Notes: generated by a model from the sequence alone, not told the origin. A stretch of 64,000 nucleotides of DNA from Theobroma cacao (GCF_000208745.1 NC_030855.1:21330889-21394888); one strand, 5' to 3'. Positions 51,301 to 63,822 are shown, numbered from the stretch's first letter. Translations and numbers: made by a program.

Positions 51301-52364
51301 TTTTTTTTTATTATAAGTAATCTAGAAGTATTATTAAGCATGAAAATTATATAACAGGGGGTGATGGCCACCATATCAAAGAGGTAGGCGGACAACCAGA
51401 TCAAAGCTTGTGATAATTCCACGATATACAGTCAACTGATCTAAAAAAAAAAAACACAACAGTACACAAGGAGAATAGGAAAGACAGATATAATCACAAC
51501 ACAGCAGCAACGTCTAGAAGCCCTCTTTGGCTGAGCACCTGTCAGAACATAAATTGTAGAGAGGGCCAGCAGACTCCTTATGATCCCACAACAGATGCAG
51601 GGAATAACAGACATACACAACCCCAGCGGAAAACTAAGCAGCAGGGAGGTTCAACGTTACCGAGAAGCAGTGCTGTTGTCTCACCCAGAAGCTACAATAA
51701 CTCAAGCACAGATGACAGACACAAAGGAAAAGCGTGCAGGCAAAAATCATAACCTAACATATTCCCCATAATAGCATCATGCAAAGACAGACAGAAGATC
51801 ATCTGACCTGCAGACTCCAGCTTTGGCTAAGTTGTCAGCATCTTGGTTTGTCTCACGTAGGATAGGAACTACTTGCCATTCATTAATTTGTCTCCTGAGC
51901 CCCTCGATATTCAGAACCCACTTTCTCATTCGCCAAGGGGAGTTTTTGGAATCATTAACCCACTTTGCCGCATTCGAAGATTCGCTCTCAATGCTGATAC
52001 TATGGGTGGACGCCCATCGGGAAGCAACAAAAATCATAAATGCCTTTCTGATTCCGTAAGGTTCAAGTCACCTATCCCAATGGACTAGGAGAAGAGGACT
52101 CTAACTCGGCCCGTGTTGTCCCTCAACAGATCACCGATATCTGCATCTCCCGGAGATCCCCTGACAACCCCATCCACGTTAAATTCGAGTGTGCCCGCAA
52201 GGGAGCAACCCATTTCGCATGTCGAGGATTTTTGGCACACATGGGGGAGCGGAAGATATCCAAAAGCGGTGCTGCAGGTTTCAGGCCACTTTGCTCGGGC
52301 CCATAGAGCAACTTTTAGCTTGATAACATCGAAGAGCTGGAGCATATCCCACCATTTACCTTGA
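51301..52364 (-). mobile_element. 5'-truncated LINE (RNase H domain, 3' UTR, poly(A))
   Basis: On the - strand, FQGKWWDM...LEFNVDGVVRGSPGDADIG and, after a frame change, EAFMIFVASRWASTHSISIESESSNAAKWV, then VVPILRETNQDADNLAKAGV form a plant LINE RNase H (DG...E...D...N.DAD). A ~470-bp 3' UTR follows, ending in an A tract at 51309-51301. The rest of the ORFs is absent, the usual 5' truncation. The 5' end joins GDSL copy 4 exon 1 directly. No target duplication is evident. Confidence 0.8.
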
Positions 52365-52586
52365 AAAGCGTGATAATGGACATCCTTTCACAAAATCAAT
52401 ACCATTTGGACACGTTGGCTTTGCAATTGTGTTAATGTAGCAGTTGTTCCTTACCTCCACCAGAGAATCTCCAAACACAAACATAGCAGAAACTTTCTTT
52501 GCAGAACAGATGCTTGATGAGAAATGGATTGCTAAAATCTGATACATTGCAGAAATGATGATAAGCCTGTTCAACATGGTGCCCAT
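52365..52586 (-). pseudogene. GDSL esterase/lipase exon-1 stub (array copy 4)
   Basis: It starts MGTMLNRLIIISAMYQ with a signal peptide and keeps FVFGDSLVEVRNN (a G-to-R change in block I). The stub stops after IDFVKGCP at the LINE junction, about 35 nt before the usual end of exon 1. Exons 2-5 are nowhere to the left, so the rest was deleted with or after the LINE insertion. The upstream ~150 bp are clearly homologous to those of copies 2 and 3. Confidence 0.9.
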
Positions 52587-54948
52587 GCAGCAAAAATGTG
52601 CAAGAAAACCAGAAAGCTACTTTATAATGTATATATTGTATGGATCTCTATTTCTAAGCTTTGCAGGGGTAGCCTTTCAGTGTCATATTTATAAACCAAC
52701 CTGCCAGCTGAAAGGTGGCGATAGGCTGGAGTTCCATTAATTGATGGAATTTAATAATAAATTAAGCAAGAAGCATATATAAGTAGCAAGGAACTAGGAT
52801 ATAGGAGTATGGTAAAGCAATAATGATTCCAATGGCTCCAATATGCACTCTAAAACAGATGATTACAACCACAAATGATCATTTACGTACCCCAATTATT
52901 ATTAAGTGCAATTGATGAAAAGCTTTAATTCATTTACATGATCAGAGATAAGTTATTATTGTGATAATACATATTACTTTCACAGGTTTCATGCATCGTT
53001 ACTCTTTTAAGGCTTGCATTTGATTCAATAAGCTCGAATTTTCTATTTTTCTCACATTTGCAAATAATTCAAGCATAAGCTGCAGTTACAGATAGGAATA
53101 TTGTAATAGATGTGTTCATAGGCCACACTCGTTTTGACATTTCGGCTTTTAAATAAATCTGAGCCTAACAAGGGGTTCTCTTCATTTTTGGCGTGTGAAT
53201 GCAATTTCATTCAAGAAAGCAGTAATTTAGTACCCAAACGATAAGAAACTTAATCAGCTAGCCCATAGGTGGGAGGAGAAGCCTAAGAGAAGTCCAAAGA
53301 AGAAACATAAACCAAATTCACTGCACTACGTAACTAAATATGCAAAGACCCAAGAGTATGATATAGAATCAGAATTTAACATCTACTCTATGAAATAACA
53401 AACTAAGCCTGGATCAAAGTTAAATGTAGCACTGTTTGTCTGTTGCCTGTGGCTGAATTGAAAATTTATTATCAGAATAAAAATTATGATTTTGGATTTT
53501 TTTCTCATTAAATGTTAATTTAAAACACCCGAACATCTAATCCATTGATTGATACATGATTTCTTACTTAAAAAAAAATTTCAAATCCTTTTTATCCAAA
53601 TCAAAAAAAGAAAAACGGTTAATTTGAGGCAGAAATGCTAAGCTATTTGGGATTGCAGCTGCACCCCATGCAAAATTTTCAACAGCTTAAACATGATGTC
53701 ACACCAGCCCTATAACACTCTAATTAATGGTCCCTACGAAACGATTTATGGTTTCATCTGCCAGACCATCTTACTTTTTCGACAACAATTGTGCAATTGG
53801 GAATAAGCCGGTGGTATATAGAAGATTAGTACTGAAGGAACCATGCACAATGCTTAGTTTAATATTCCAGTGATATACGATAAGAATTTGCTGACTGCTA
53901 GTTATTTGTTTTCAATTTAACGAGAATGGAGTATTAGGCCGGTCACTCTGGACTTATTTGTTCATATTTAAGGATATTTTTAAAATTTTATTGAGTAGAA
54001 TTAATAGCCAAACAGAATAGAAATAATTCGCATAATGCTAATTGAAAAACAAAAATTATCTTGTGAAAAAAAGTTGAAACCACAAAAAATGTAGATGGAG
54101 TTTACCCTCTAATCATCGATATAGCTACCTTGGAAATGGATGATGAATAGCCTTCAAAATATAAAAAAGTGTTATCCTTTCAGTTTAGTCTGGCACATGG
54201 CCACATATTTAAGTTCCCAGAGCTAAATATTGATGGGGTGAAACATGCAGTCTCTGGGGATCAGTCATGCCAGTTAAAAACATGATTAGCCACAGATCTA
54301 GAGGGATGGAATAGCTTTTTATAACTGGGTTCCCGCTTGATAAATAGTCTTGATTTGCATATTGAACAACTTCCTTCGGTTTCAGATGATGCCAGATATA
54401 TCCTTAGTTCAAATTCTTATGTGCAAACCACTGAAATTTCATGGAAGAAAAAAAATAGTCAACAGAAAAGGCTATCAGTTTAGAAAAATGTTAAAAGTCA
54501 ATATCTCAGAGGTTATAACCATACACTGACTGCAAAATATTCTACCTTGATCTCATAATCTAGAAAATGGGACAAGAAATCTCATGTTCAAATGAAAAAA
54601 ATATATAATCAAACACAGGATCTTTGTCACTATAGTCCTCTAAAGTGATTCACTGATTTCCTTCTCACTTCAGATTAACAATGTCCGAAACATAGAGATT
54701 TGTGGTTCAAGAAGCAGAGGAAATGAAATACCTGCATTCACCAGCAATCATCTCCATGCGGGACGTTTGCAATGAAACACAGCCTCTTGAACTGAATCTA
54801 TGGTTGGAAAACTAAGGAACAAATGTCACATCAAAATGGGATATAATTTTTGGTTACATGAGCTGCTTTGTGCCTCTATACCATAAAACAAGAATCTGGA
54901 CGCCATAGAAGTTAATCTTTCAGTGCTATAAAATGGAAGTTGAGTTTA
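52587..54948. other. Upstream region of the GDSL stub, then 3' flank of the FKBP gene
   Basis: It contains the duplicated upstream blocks: gacatttcggcttttaaataa at 53137 and atgatgtcacaccagccct at 53693. No gene is seen. About 54400-54948 probably includes the 3' UTR of the FKBP gene. Confidence 0.5.
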
Positions 54949-57025
54949 CTAGTGCCTAAGGCTGATCAACTCAATATCAAATATTAGGGTACCCAATGTT
55001 GAGCCTTCTCCATTCGCAAGGCGGGTTGGATTGAAAATGGTAGTAAACAGCCTCTGCCTGTCAAAGAACTATAGCAGAACAGAAGACAAGTAAACATTGG
55101 TAAGTGGTAACAACCAGATCACAGTACTATAGCCAAAAGAAAACCATAAACATTCATTTTAGCCAGGTTTTAGCAATTCTACCACCTTAAATGTTTGAAT
55201 CAGCTAAAATGTGTTCCTATCAGTTAACTATAAGTACCAGCTGAAATATACAAATTGCTGAATAATGAATATCTTCAATTTTTCTAAGCATACCTTCATT
55301 TTGGAAAAAACATTTTGGTAATCATGAAAGAATTTGAGTCCAAGTTCCTTTACTAATGAATAATGAAGATGAACCTATGTTTCTATACCACTGTATCCAG
55401 CAGTCTCCATGGTCCTTCCCTGACATAACTGGCAATGCTACTCAACGGTTATTTTCAGAGTGAACATATATTTTTCCCCTAAATTCCTCACCCTACAGTG
55501 CAATTAGACCAAAGAATTCATAACTCATACATATTCCTCAGAGCTGAAGTCTTCTCAAGATTGAAATCTCTTGTTCATTTTTTTTTTCCTTTTGGCCAAA
55601 GTTTTTTGTACACTTAAATGAAGGCTTGGAAACATAAATCCGAACAGTAATAGTAGGGAGTTCCAGATTGGAAATTAAGATAAAATAAATTCAAAATGAT
55701 GAAACAATGGAAATGTAAAGGTCCAATGAAAAGAAGTGGGCAACAACATTACATACATTAGGAGGAATAGGTTCCTGCAAAGTGTTCTGATATCCTTGTG
55801 AGGGAGGAATGATAACTTGACGAGTACCACCTACTTTCATTGATCTGACAGCTGCTTCAATCCCAGAAATGACCTACATTTATTTTTTTGAGCCAAAGTT
55901 ACTGCTGTAATATGGCTGCAGACATTCAAAGCCGATCGATGTAATACAATAACCATAACTCAACCTGCAACTGATATGGATTAGCAAGTCAGTGATATCT
56001 AATAAATGTTGGTGAACTTGAAAACCATATTAGTTGGGATCTAACAAATACCACCCAACTCTATGTACACAAATTGGACTTGCTAGACAATAAAAAATTA
56101 GGCCAGTGAATATGAACCCATAGTCCCACCTAACCCTCCCTCCCTTCCCTTAAACCCCAACAATCTTTCACTGAGGGTGGAATTCATTCCAATTCAATCC
56201 CGTATATGTTTTCGTTATAACCATTCAAAATTACAAGCAGAAAGAAAGCAAAGAAAATTATTGGTTAAGGTAGTTTATTTAGACCTTCAGCTTCACATCA
56301 ATACACTATATCAGCTAGCTACTAAAACAATCAAAACCCTGTTAAATGTTTTGACAAACTTACTTCCCGGAGCCAACGGTGAAGACAAAAGGAATTGGTT
56401 CCCCGGTGCCATCTTTATGATCATACGTGGAATCAAACCGCCATCCCTGCTTTGCTACCAGCCTACTATAGTAATGTATCGCAACCTGTTTAATTACATT
56501 TCATATTCAACAATTAGAAGTGCGAGAAGGTTATTAAAACTATATGTGATGTGACTAAGTGCATGCATTCATAAACAAAAACAAAAAGCCCTTTATTACA
56601 CGCAAAAATATAAAATTCTTAAGTTACCTGGAAGCCCAAGGTGTAACAATAAAGGAAATATACTAATAATTAAAGAAAGGACCTGGTCTCCATCGACCGG
56701 AGTGGCACCGGTGCCAGGACGGAGGTCCAAGGCCTTGACACCACCGGAGTTAGGGAGGTCGAAGAAGTCGGTTTTAATGGCCGATTTTGAAAGAGCAGAA
56801 CTATAGAATGACAAGATTAACGAAGAAATGGTGGTGGTTGCTATAGACACTGATAATGTTCTCCTTTAACTTGTTGTTGAAGACGAAGAAGAAGATGAGG
56901 GGTGAGGAAAAGTTGCAGAGATAATTGGTGATGATGCCGAAGTTTCCCGGAAAAGGTAATGGCGGGTGGGATGGGGGGATGCACGGAGGTGGAGTTGATG
57001 ATGCGTAGCTGTGGATCAGCACCAT
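54949..57025 (-). CDS. FKBP18-like chloroplast peptidyl-prolyl isomerase, frame disrupted in this assembly
   Basis: Four exons carry a plant FKBP domain: exon 1 ending at 56683 (GGVKALDLRPGTGATPVDGDQ in two parts), 56485-56363 (VAIHYYSRLVAKQGWRFDSTY), 55873-55757 (VISGIEAAVRSMKVGGTRQV) and 55068-54949 (FFDRQRLFTTIFNPTRLANG), with TAG at 54951-54949. The sequence most resembles the FKBP18 group, thylakoid or stroma prolyl isomerases; the name is from memory. Three problems appear. The ATG at 57025 is one base out of frame with the mature part. A TAA (56868-56866) lies in the serine-rich transit region in the mature frame. The exon-2 donor reads AAG|TAAGT, one G short, so a legal GT splice shifts the frame. 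Either the locus is decaying or the draft has small base errors. The domain call is secure; the 5' end is not. Confidence 0.75.
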
Positions 57026-57124
57026 TCTCTTATTTGTTTGATTGTACTTGGACGCAAATAAAATTATCCTACATATTAAATTTTAAATAAATTTCAAACA
57101 AATAAAGAAAAAGGAGTTATATAA

Positions 57125-57197
57125 CGCCGTCTGTGGGAATCGAACCCACGACCACGTGGTTAAAAGCCACGCGCTCTACCGGCTGAGCTAAGACGGC
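57125..57197 (-). tRNA. tRNA-Lys (UUU)
   Basis: 73 nt on the - strand. The acceptor stem GCCGTCT/AGACGGC pairs perfectly, with discriminator G. The A box TAGCTCAGCCGG and B box GGTTCGATTCC are canonical. The anticodon loop CTTTTAA gives anticodon TTT in a 5-bp stem (GTGGC... hmm-free pairing with ...CCAC on the 3' side). No intron. This is the standard plant nuclear tRNA-Lys, with no sign of decay. Confidence 0.96.
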
Positions 57198-57479
57198 TGT
57201 TGCAAGGCAAAATAAAGCCAATTTTTTTAGCCTTTATACTTTGACCTTTTTAGACTAATAAATTTGTGAATTTTATTTGTATGCTAAGATAAAAAGTGAG
57301 GTTATTGACATGCCAACAACTTCAATTTCACAAAGAGATAGAGGTTGGAATATTGCCTAGCATGGGTTCCTCTCCTATTGTTCTTCAGTTTAGTAGTTCA
57401 TGATTAAACTTTTTATTGAAGTGTGATGAAAAGAAATTACCTAGCTAATACTACTAATTATTGATGTAAGATGTTTAAA
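57198..57479. other. Short intergenic stretch upstream of the tRNA gene
   Basis: Nothing recognisable. Confidence 0.5.
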
Positions 57480-58465
57480 ATAAGTTTAATATTTTAAAAA
57501 GTTTATGAATTATTTAAAAATTTAAAATAAATTTTTATGATCAAATATCTATAAAGACCTCTAAATTATTTTAAAAAATTCAAATAAGTTCTTATATTTT
57601 TATTATATTTAATGAAGCTTTTATACTTTTATTTTAAATTAAATATATTATTGTATTTTTATTGTGAGTCAAACGAGTTATCATATTTTTATTTTGAATC
57701 AAATAATTTTTTATAACTAATAATTGATTTAATCAAAATATCATTTATCATTGTGTATCATATAACATTGACATGGAATAGTAACATATCATAATTGATA
57801 TAATATGATACGTTAATATATTATAATTAATAATAACATGACATATTAATTTTACATAATTACACGACGATGTAATATTTTTCACTCTCCGCATCAATGT
57901 TATGTCAGTACTACGTGCATATAAAATAACAAGTGATATTTTAATTAATGACAATTAGTCAATCATTAATGATAAGGGTTTATTTGATTCAAAATTAAAG
58001 TATTGAGATTTAAAAAAAAAAAGTATAAGGATTTGAATAAACGTAATTAAAGAATGAGAACTTATTCGAATTTTATTGAATAGTTTAAAAGCTTATTTGA
58101 GTTTTATATCAATATTTATTCTTTTATTGCATTTAATTAAATTCTTATACTTTTATTTTGAATCAAATAAATTTTAATAATTAATTATTTATTAACTATT
58201 ATTAATCAAAATTTTAACTGTTATTTTATACTACATAATGTTAATATAATATATTATAATAGATGATGACACGATATATTAATTGTAATAAGATGATCTT
58301 GTGATATTTTTACCTTTCATATAGATGCCACACCAATCATATAAATATGAAATGACAAATGACATATTCATTAAAATAAAAATATAAGAATTAGAGTGAA
58401 TGTAAGAGAAAAATAAATTTGTTTTAAAATTTTTTTAAAAATAATTTAGGTGATATTATGTTTTT
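57480..58465. mobile_element. Two adjacent copies of the foldback MITE family
   Basis: The same arm sequence as at 42410-42930 (tacttttattttgaatcaaata, in parts, and its inverse) occurs four times. Arms at 57580-57740 and 57930-58090 flank a centre with ataacattgacatgg...atcaatgttatgtcag. Arms at 58110-58215 and 58360-58465 flank a second centre. The two units appear tandem or nested. Exact borders are not resolved. Confidence 0.55.
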
Positions 58466-58807
58466 AAAAGAAATTGGAATTTCCATGAATGATTATGGGT
58501 AGCTTGCTAATAGCGTGAATGTGATGCATTTCACAAAACTAGTTGTAATTCCTAAAGGTAAAGTGGTAAAACTAAATAGTAAAGTCCCACACAAGTCCCA
58601 AAGTGGCAAAAGCCGACAACGAATATTACCATGTTCTCTTTGCAGTTTGCCCTCGGCCTCACCAAACTACATGTTCTCATTTGGAACTCTTCGTCTTTGC
58701 TCTGCTCAATATTTCAGACTTTCAGTTTCACTCACTGAAGCTTGAAGAACCATATATTTGAATTCCCGACGATAGAAAGAAGAGGGTAACCCCCAAAAGA
58801 TTGAATA
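58466..58807 (+). promoter_or_regulatory. Upstream region and probable 5' UTR of EXO84C
   Basis: Non-repetitive sequence between the foldback elements and the ATG. The C/T-rich part at 58630-58720 is typical of a plant leader. No specific motif is claimed. Confidence 0.4.
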
Positions 58808-61800
58808 ATGGAGAGCAGTGAAGAAGATGATGACTTCCCATCTATTGAGAGCATCACTCCACAGTCCAAGATTGATTCTGTTCATCAATCTCACACTGAA
58901 AAGGTCATTTTTTTCCACCCTCTGCATTATTCCTTCTATTTTTTTTTGCTTGTTTCCCAGAAATTGGAAAATAAAAGTAGTTTCTTTTTATTTTCTCTGG
59001 TTTGCTTGTTCTTTCCTTTCAAACTTTGGATGCTAGATTCTAAGTTGTGGGTTTTGTTATGCTTTGTCGCCCATTTTTCTACGTGAGCATTTGCTTATAA
59101 TTATATCTTTTATTGTAGATTTGTTCTCTCGAATATGGGTTGGTCCTATTTCTAGTCAAATTTCAGGGAAAAATGTAGCTTTATTTTCTACATTTTCTAT
59201 CTAGGAAGTGGAAAATAAAAGGTCTTTCCTGGGATTTCGTTACATGGGTTTTTGCTCACTTAGCTTAATCAATCAAAATCACCTATGTATTTGATGGAAT
59301 TGTAATTATTAATCTGTATCGTTATATGTTTTATTAATTAAACACTGGAAACGTCTCTCTATTTCCCTGAGTTTTCCTGCCCAAAGTTTCTCCTTTTACG
59401 AGCATGAAATTACCTGGTTTCAACCATCATCACCAGATTTGATGTTTTCTCATGTTCTCTATTGCTAGTTTAGCATGTAATTTTGGATATTTTGATAATG
59501 CAGGGGATCAGAAAACTCTGTTGTGAGCTTTTGGATCTGAAAGATGCTGTGGAGAACTTATGTGGGAATATGCGCACAAAATACTTGGCTTTCTTGAGGT
59601 AAAATAGAAGTGTTCCTGCTCACCTTTTAATGATAAATGAAAATAAAGTTGAAAAGTTTTCTAACTATAGTTCTACTAATTATTTTATCTATTTCAAATG
59701 AGTATGATTGATTGTAATTGTAATTGTAGAATATCTGAAGAAGTCGTTGAAATGGAGCATGAGCTGATTGAGCTGAGAAAGCATATCTCTTCTCAAGGGA
59801 TTCTTGTGCAGGATCTAATGACTGGGGTGTGTTGTGAATTGGATGAGTGGAACCGGGCAAATGCTGATATGAACGACACACCGCCAGACCCTGAAATTAG
59901 TGAAATTCAAGATCCCTTGCCAAATAAAATGGATGATCACAAGAAAATATTCCTTGAGAAAATTGATGTTCTTTTGGCTGAACATAAGGTTGAAGAAGCC
60001 CAGCAAGCTTTAGAGGCTGAGGAGAGAAACTTTCCTGAGCTAAAAGGATCTGGAGATTCTTCAACTGAAGCATCCACTTACAAGTCTTCGTTTCTAGAAA
60101 GGAAGGCAATGCTTGAGGATCAGCTTATTGAGATTGCTGAACAGCCTGCAGTTAGTGCTAATGAACTAAAGAAGGCATTATCTGGTTTAATTAAGCTTGG
60201 GAAAGGTCCTTCAGCACATCAATTACTTTTGAAATGCAGTGGTTCCCGCCTGCAAAAAAACATTGAGGTTTTTCTTCCTTCATGTTCTGTCTGCCCGAAG
60301 ACATTTCCTGCCACACTGTCTAGGCTTGTTTTTTCTATGATCTTGTTGACAACTAGAGAATCTGGCTTGATATTTGGTGACAATCCTGTTTATACCAATA
60401 GAGTTGTTCAGTGGGCAGAGTGGGAAATTGAATTTTTTGTTCGTTTGGTGAAGGACAATGCACCTTCTTCAGAAACAGTTTCTGCTTTACGTGCAGCTAG
60501 CATTTGTGTTCAGGATAGCCTTAACTACTGCTCAATGCTGGAATCACAGGGGTTGAAACTGTCAAAGTTGCTTCTGGTGCTCTTGCGTCCATACATAGAA
60601 GAAGTGCTGGAGTTGAATTTTAGGAGGGCTAGAAAGGCTGTTTTTGACTCAATAGAAGTTGATGAGAACTTGCCTATGTCACCTCACTTTGTGTCTTCTT
60701 TGACGGCTTTTGCAACTTCTTCAGATAGTGTTCTCGTAGACAGTGGAATGAAATTCTTGTTTATTATGGCTGTAAGTTGGTTTTTTTTCCATGTTTAAAA
60801 GGTTATTTCTTTTGTGTGTTTGCACCTCAATCACCATAAATACTTCATTCATTTAAAAATGTTAAGATGTAAACAATTGTGACCTAAAAGTGACACTTTT
60901 CTAGAGATAGAGGCTGCAGAATTGGGATACGATTTTATAGCATATGATTGAATTTAGGTATTGTGAAGAAGTAATCTGTAGTTCTTTACTACTTTTTATC
61001 AAATTAAATCACATTGAGAAAGTGCTTGAAAGAAAGGCTCCACCATTATAGGTACAATAAGTACAAGAGAAGCATCTCAATATGGAATTTTAGAATTAAT
61101 TTACTTATCTTTTGTTTGTTGGTTTTGTTTAATTAATTAATTTTAAGTATTATTCCTTAGTCTTTCATTGGCAGATGGAAGTTATATTAAAACACACAAA
61201 AAGTGGCTGCAACATATGAAACTTATTAGTATGCATGGTATGTTTTGAATTTTAACATTGTGGCTTTTAGCTATAAAGATCTATGTATGCAATAACTACA
61301 AAGTATAGAATATTCTGCATGCCAGTATCCAAGAATGAAACAATAAGTCTACTGTTCTGTTGCTACTCAAATATTTTAGTGATGCAATGCTGAAGTTAAA
61401 ATGTCATGGACAGGATATTTTGGATCAGCTTACGCCACTGGTTGTTTTGCATTTTGGAGGAAACGTACTAACTAGAATTTCACAGCTGTTTGATAAGTAT
61501 ATGGATGCACTAATTAGAGCCCTGCCTGGCCCTTCTGATGATGACAGTCTTACTGAGCTGAAAGAGACCATACCTTTTAGAGCTGAAACAGATTCAGAGC
61601 AGCTAGCTATTCTGGGAATAGCATTTACAATTATGGATGAACTGTTACCTAGTAGAGTAGTTAAAATTTGGAGTCCAAAGAGTGAAAGCCAGGAACCAGG
61701 AAATGAACACATTGTTCCTAATGCAAGCACCACTACAGAATTAAAAGATTGGAGGCGTCAGCTTCAGCACTCTTTTGACAAGCTTAGAGATCATTTTTGT

Positions 61801-63822
61801 AGGCAATATGTTTTGAGTTTCATCTATTCAAGAGAAGGAAAAACGCGACTAAATGCACAAATTTATTTGGGTGGAGATGGAGAAGATTCACAATGGGACA
61901 CTCTGCCTTCTTTGCCATTTCAGGTAATCTCACTAACTTCCCCTACGGCACAAGAGTTCTTCCATTTCCTTTAGATGCTGCACATGGAAGAGTTTATTTT
62001 GCTTTCCATTTTAAGCTTATTCTTTTTTATCTTTAGAATTAGGGTAGTTGTTATATCTTTAAATAAAGACAAATCATTTAAATTTTAGAATATTTAGTTA
62101 TTTTGTCTTATCTGTAATTTCTTAAGAATCTCCCCTGCACCTTTTATTACATTTTTTTTTATCAGATTATACATTACGAGTATGGTTTACAGTTACAGTT
62201 TCTTCAATTGATGTAACTTTTTAATCTGTTTTAGTGCATGAATAGGAATTAAATTGCAAGCTCTTTTATTTTTCTTCTGTGCATAAAAATGCAGATTGAA
62301 TGTAAATTGGCATGTAAAATGTGTTATGTGATTCCATGTGAGAAGCTGTATTTATAAGTTTCACTTCAGGTGTCAATAGAAATCGTTTTCCTATATTGGC
62401 ATGTGAGGACTTATCTGTCATCCATCCATGCAAAATTTGGACATATTACGCACTTGACTGAAATCATATCTTGCTAATTCTGAGTTTTTGTTTTATTATT
62501 ATTGTAGGCATTATTTTCAAAGCTACAGCAGTTAGCAACTGTGGCTGGAGATGTGCTACTTGGAAAAGAGAAACTGCAAAAAATTCTGCTTGCTAGACTG
62601 ACAGAGACCGTTCTAATGTGGTTGTCTGATGAGCAGGAATTCTGGGGTGTGTTTGAGGATAAATCCACTCCACTTCAGCCACTTGGATTACAGCAGGTAA
62701 ATTTTTTTTCCATGACTGCTTTTTGTTGGTTCTGGAGCACTTCTATCTCCTTTTGAATATTATCACTTTTGAAAGTTATCATTGTATCCTTAATTTGAAG
62801 CTCTTTTCTTCTGGGTTTGTGGTTGATCTTTACCATAAATTCCAGGATTTATTTACAATTTTAATATTATGTTAAAGAGGAAAAGGAAGCAAACTATCTG
62901 TGTTTTGAACAGTTTTCTGCAATTGTGAACTCAAAGATGTAAATCATTGTCAGCTATGTTTAAGTTCTGAATAATTCACACAGTGTGTTTATCCGCATCT
63001 TCTGCCACTTTTGCAAAAATTCATTTTTGTTATTTCATGATTGGAAAGTGGCTTCACTTAACCTTCTAAATAAATCTTTTCTGTAGATTTTGCTGTGTAG
63101 TATATACCTGATACATGAGCTTCTGCCCTTTTTTATTCCGTTTAAAGCCACATGGCATTTGTTGAGGCCTGTTGTACCTCAAGATGATAAAATTATCTTG
63201 CAAAGTCATCTTGGCAACTCCATGTTTAATCTGTTTGTTCCTTGGCCTCAAGGTATTCATGTGTAGACAAACCTGGCAATAGAAGGCCCTTGATTTGGCA
63301 TTGTAATTTTATATGCCTATAATGCTGTCACTGCCCTATTAAATTCTAATGTGACTTTGTTTCGGCAGTTAATTCTTGATATGCATTTCACTGTTGAAAT
63401 AGCTCGTTTTGCGGGTTACCCATCTAGGCATGTGCACCAGATTGCATCTGCCATAACTGCTCGCGCAATCAGAACCTTCACTGCCAGAGATGTTGAAAGG
63501 TACGCATCCTTCCCATTCTGATATTCTGGTTCTTACCTTAACTTTCTGCTGGCAACTAATTTTGCCTTATCTTGGCAGTGCACTCCCTGAGGACGAATGG
63601 TTTGTTGAAACTGCAAAATCCGCAATAAACAAGCTTCTAATGGTAGCATCTGGCTCAGACACATCTGAAATTGATGAAGATCACATTATGATACATGATG
63701 ACATCGGCTCAGATTCTGATGATTCTGCTTCATCCCTATCATCAGTAGAATCCTTTGAATCATTTGCATCTGCTAGCATGGGTGAACTCGAGAGCCCTAA
63801 TTTTACTGATCAAGAAAGCTAG
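58808..63822 (+). CDS. EXO84C: Exocyst complex subunit EXO84C
   Basis: Seven exons, 58808-58903, 59504-59598, 59730-60771, 61414-61923, 62508-62696, 63369-63499 and 63579-63822, join in frame to 768 residues, essentially the length of Arabidopsis EXO84C. The start [20 protein letters not shown] is diagnostic. Residues ~30-110 are the coiled-coil, Vps51-like N-terminal region ([35 protein letters not shown]). Residues ~190-650 are the helical EXO84 C-terminal fold, and the tail is acidic and serine-rich ([16 protein letters not shown]). EXO84 is one of eight subunits that tether secretory vesicles to the plasma membrane. Exon 4 must use the AG at 61412-61413 (GGACAG|GATATT); the AG at 61379-61380 would put a stop right at the junction. 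It is intact throughout. Bases 63823-64000 are probably 3' UTR. Confidence 0.96.
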
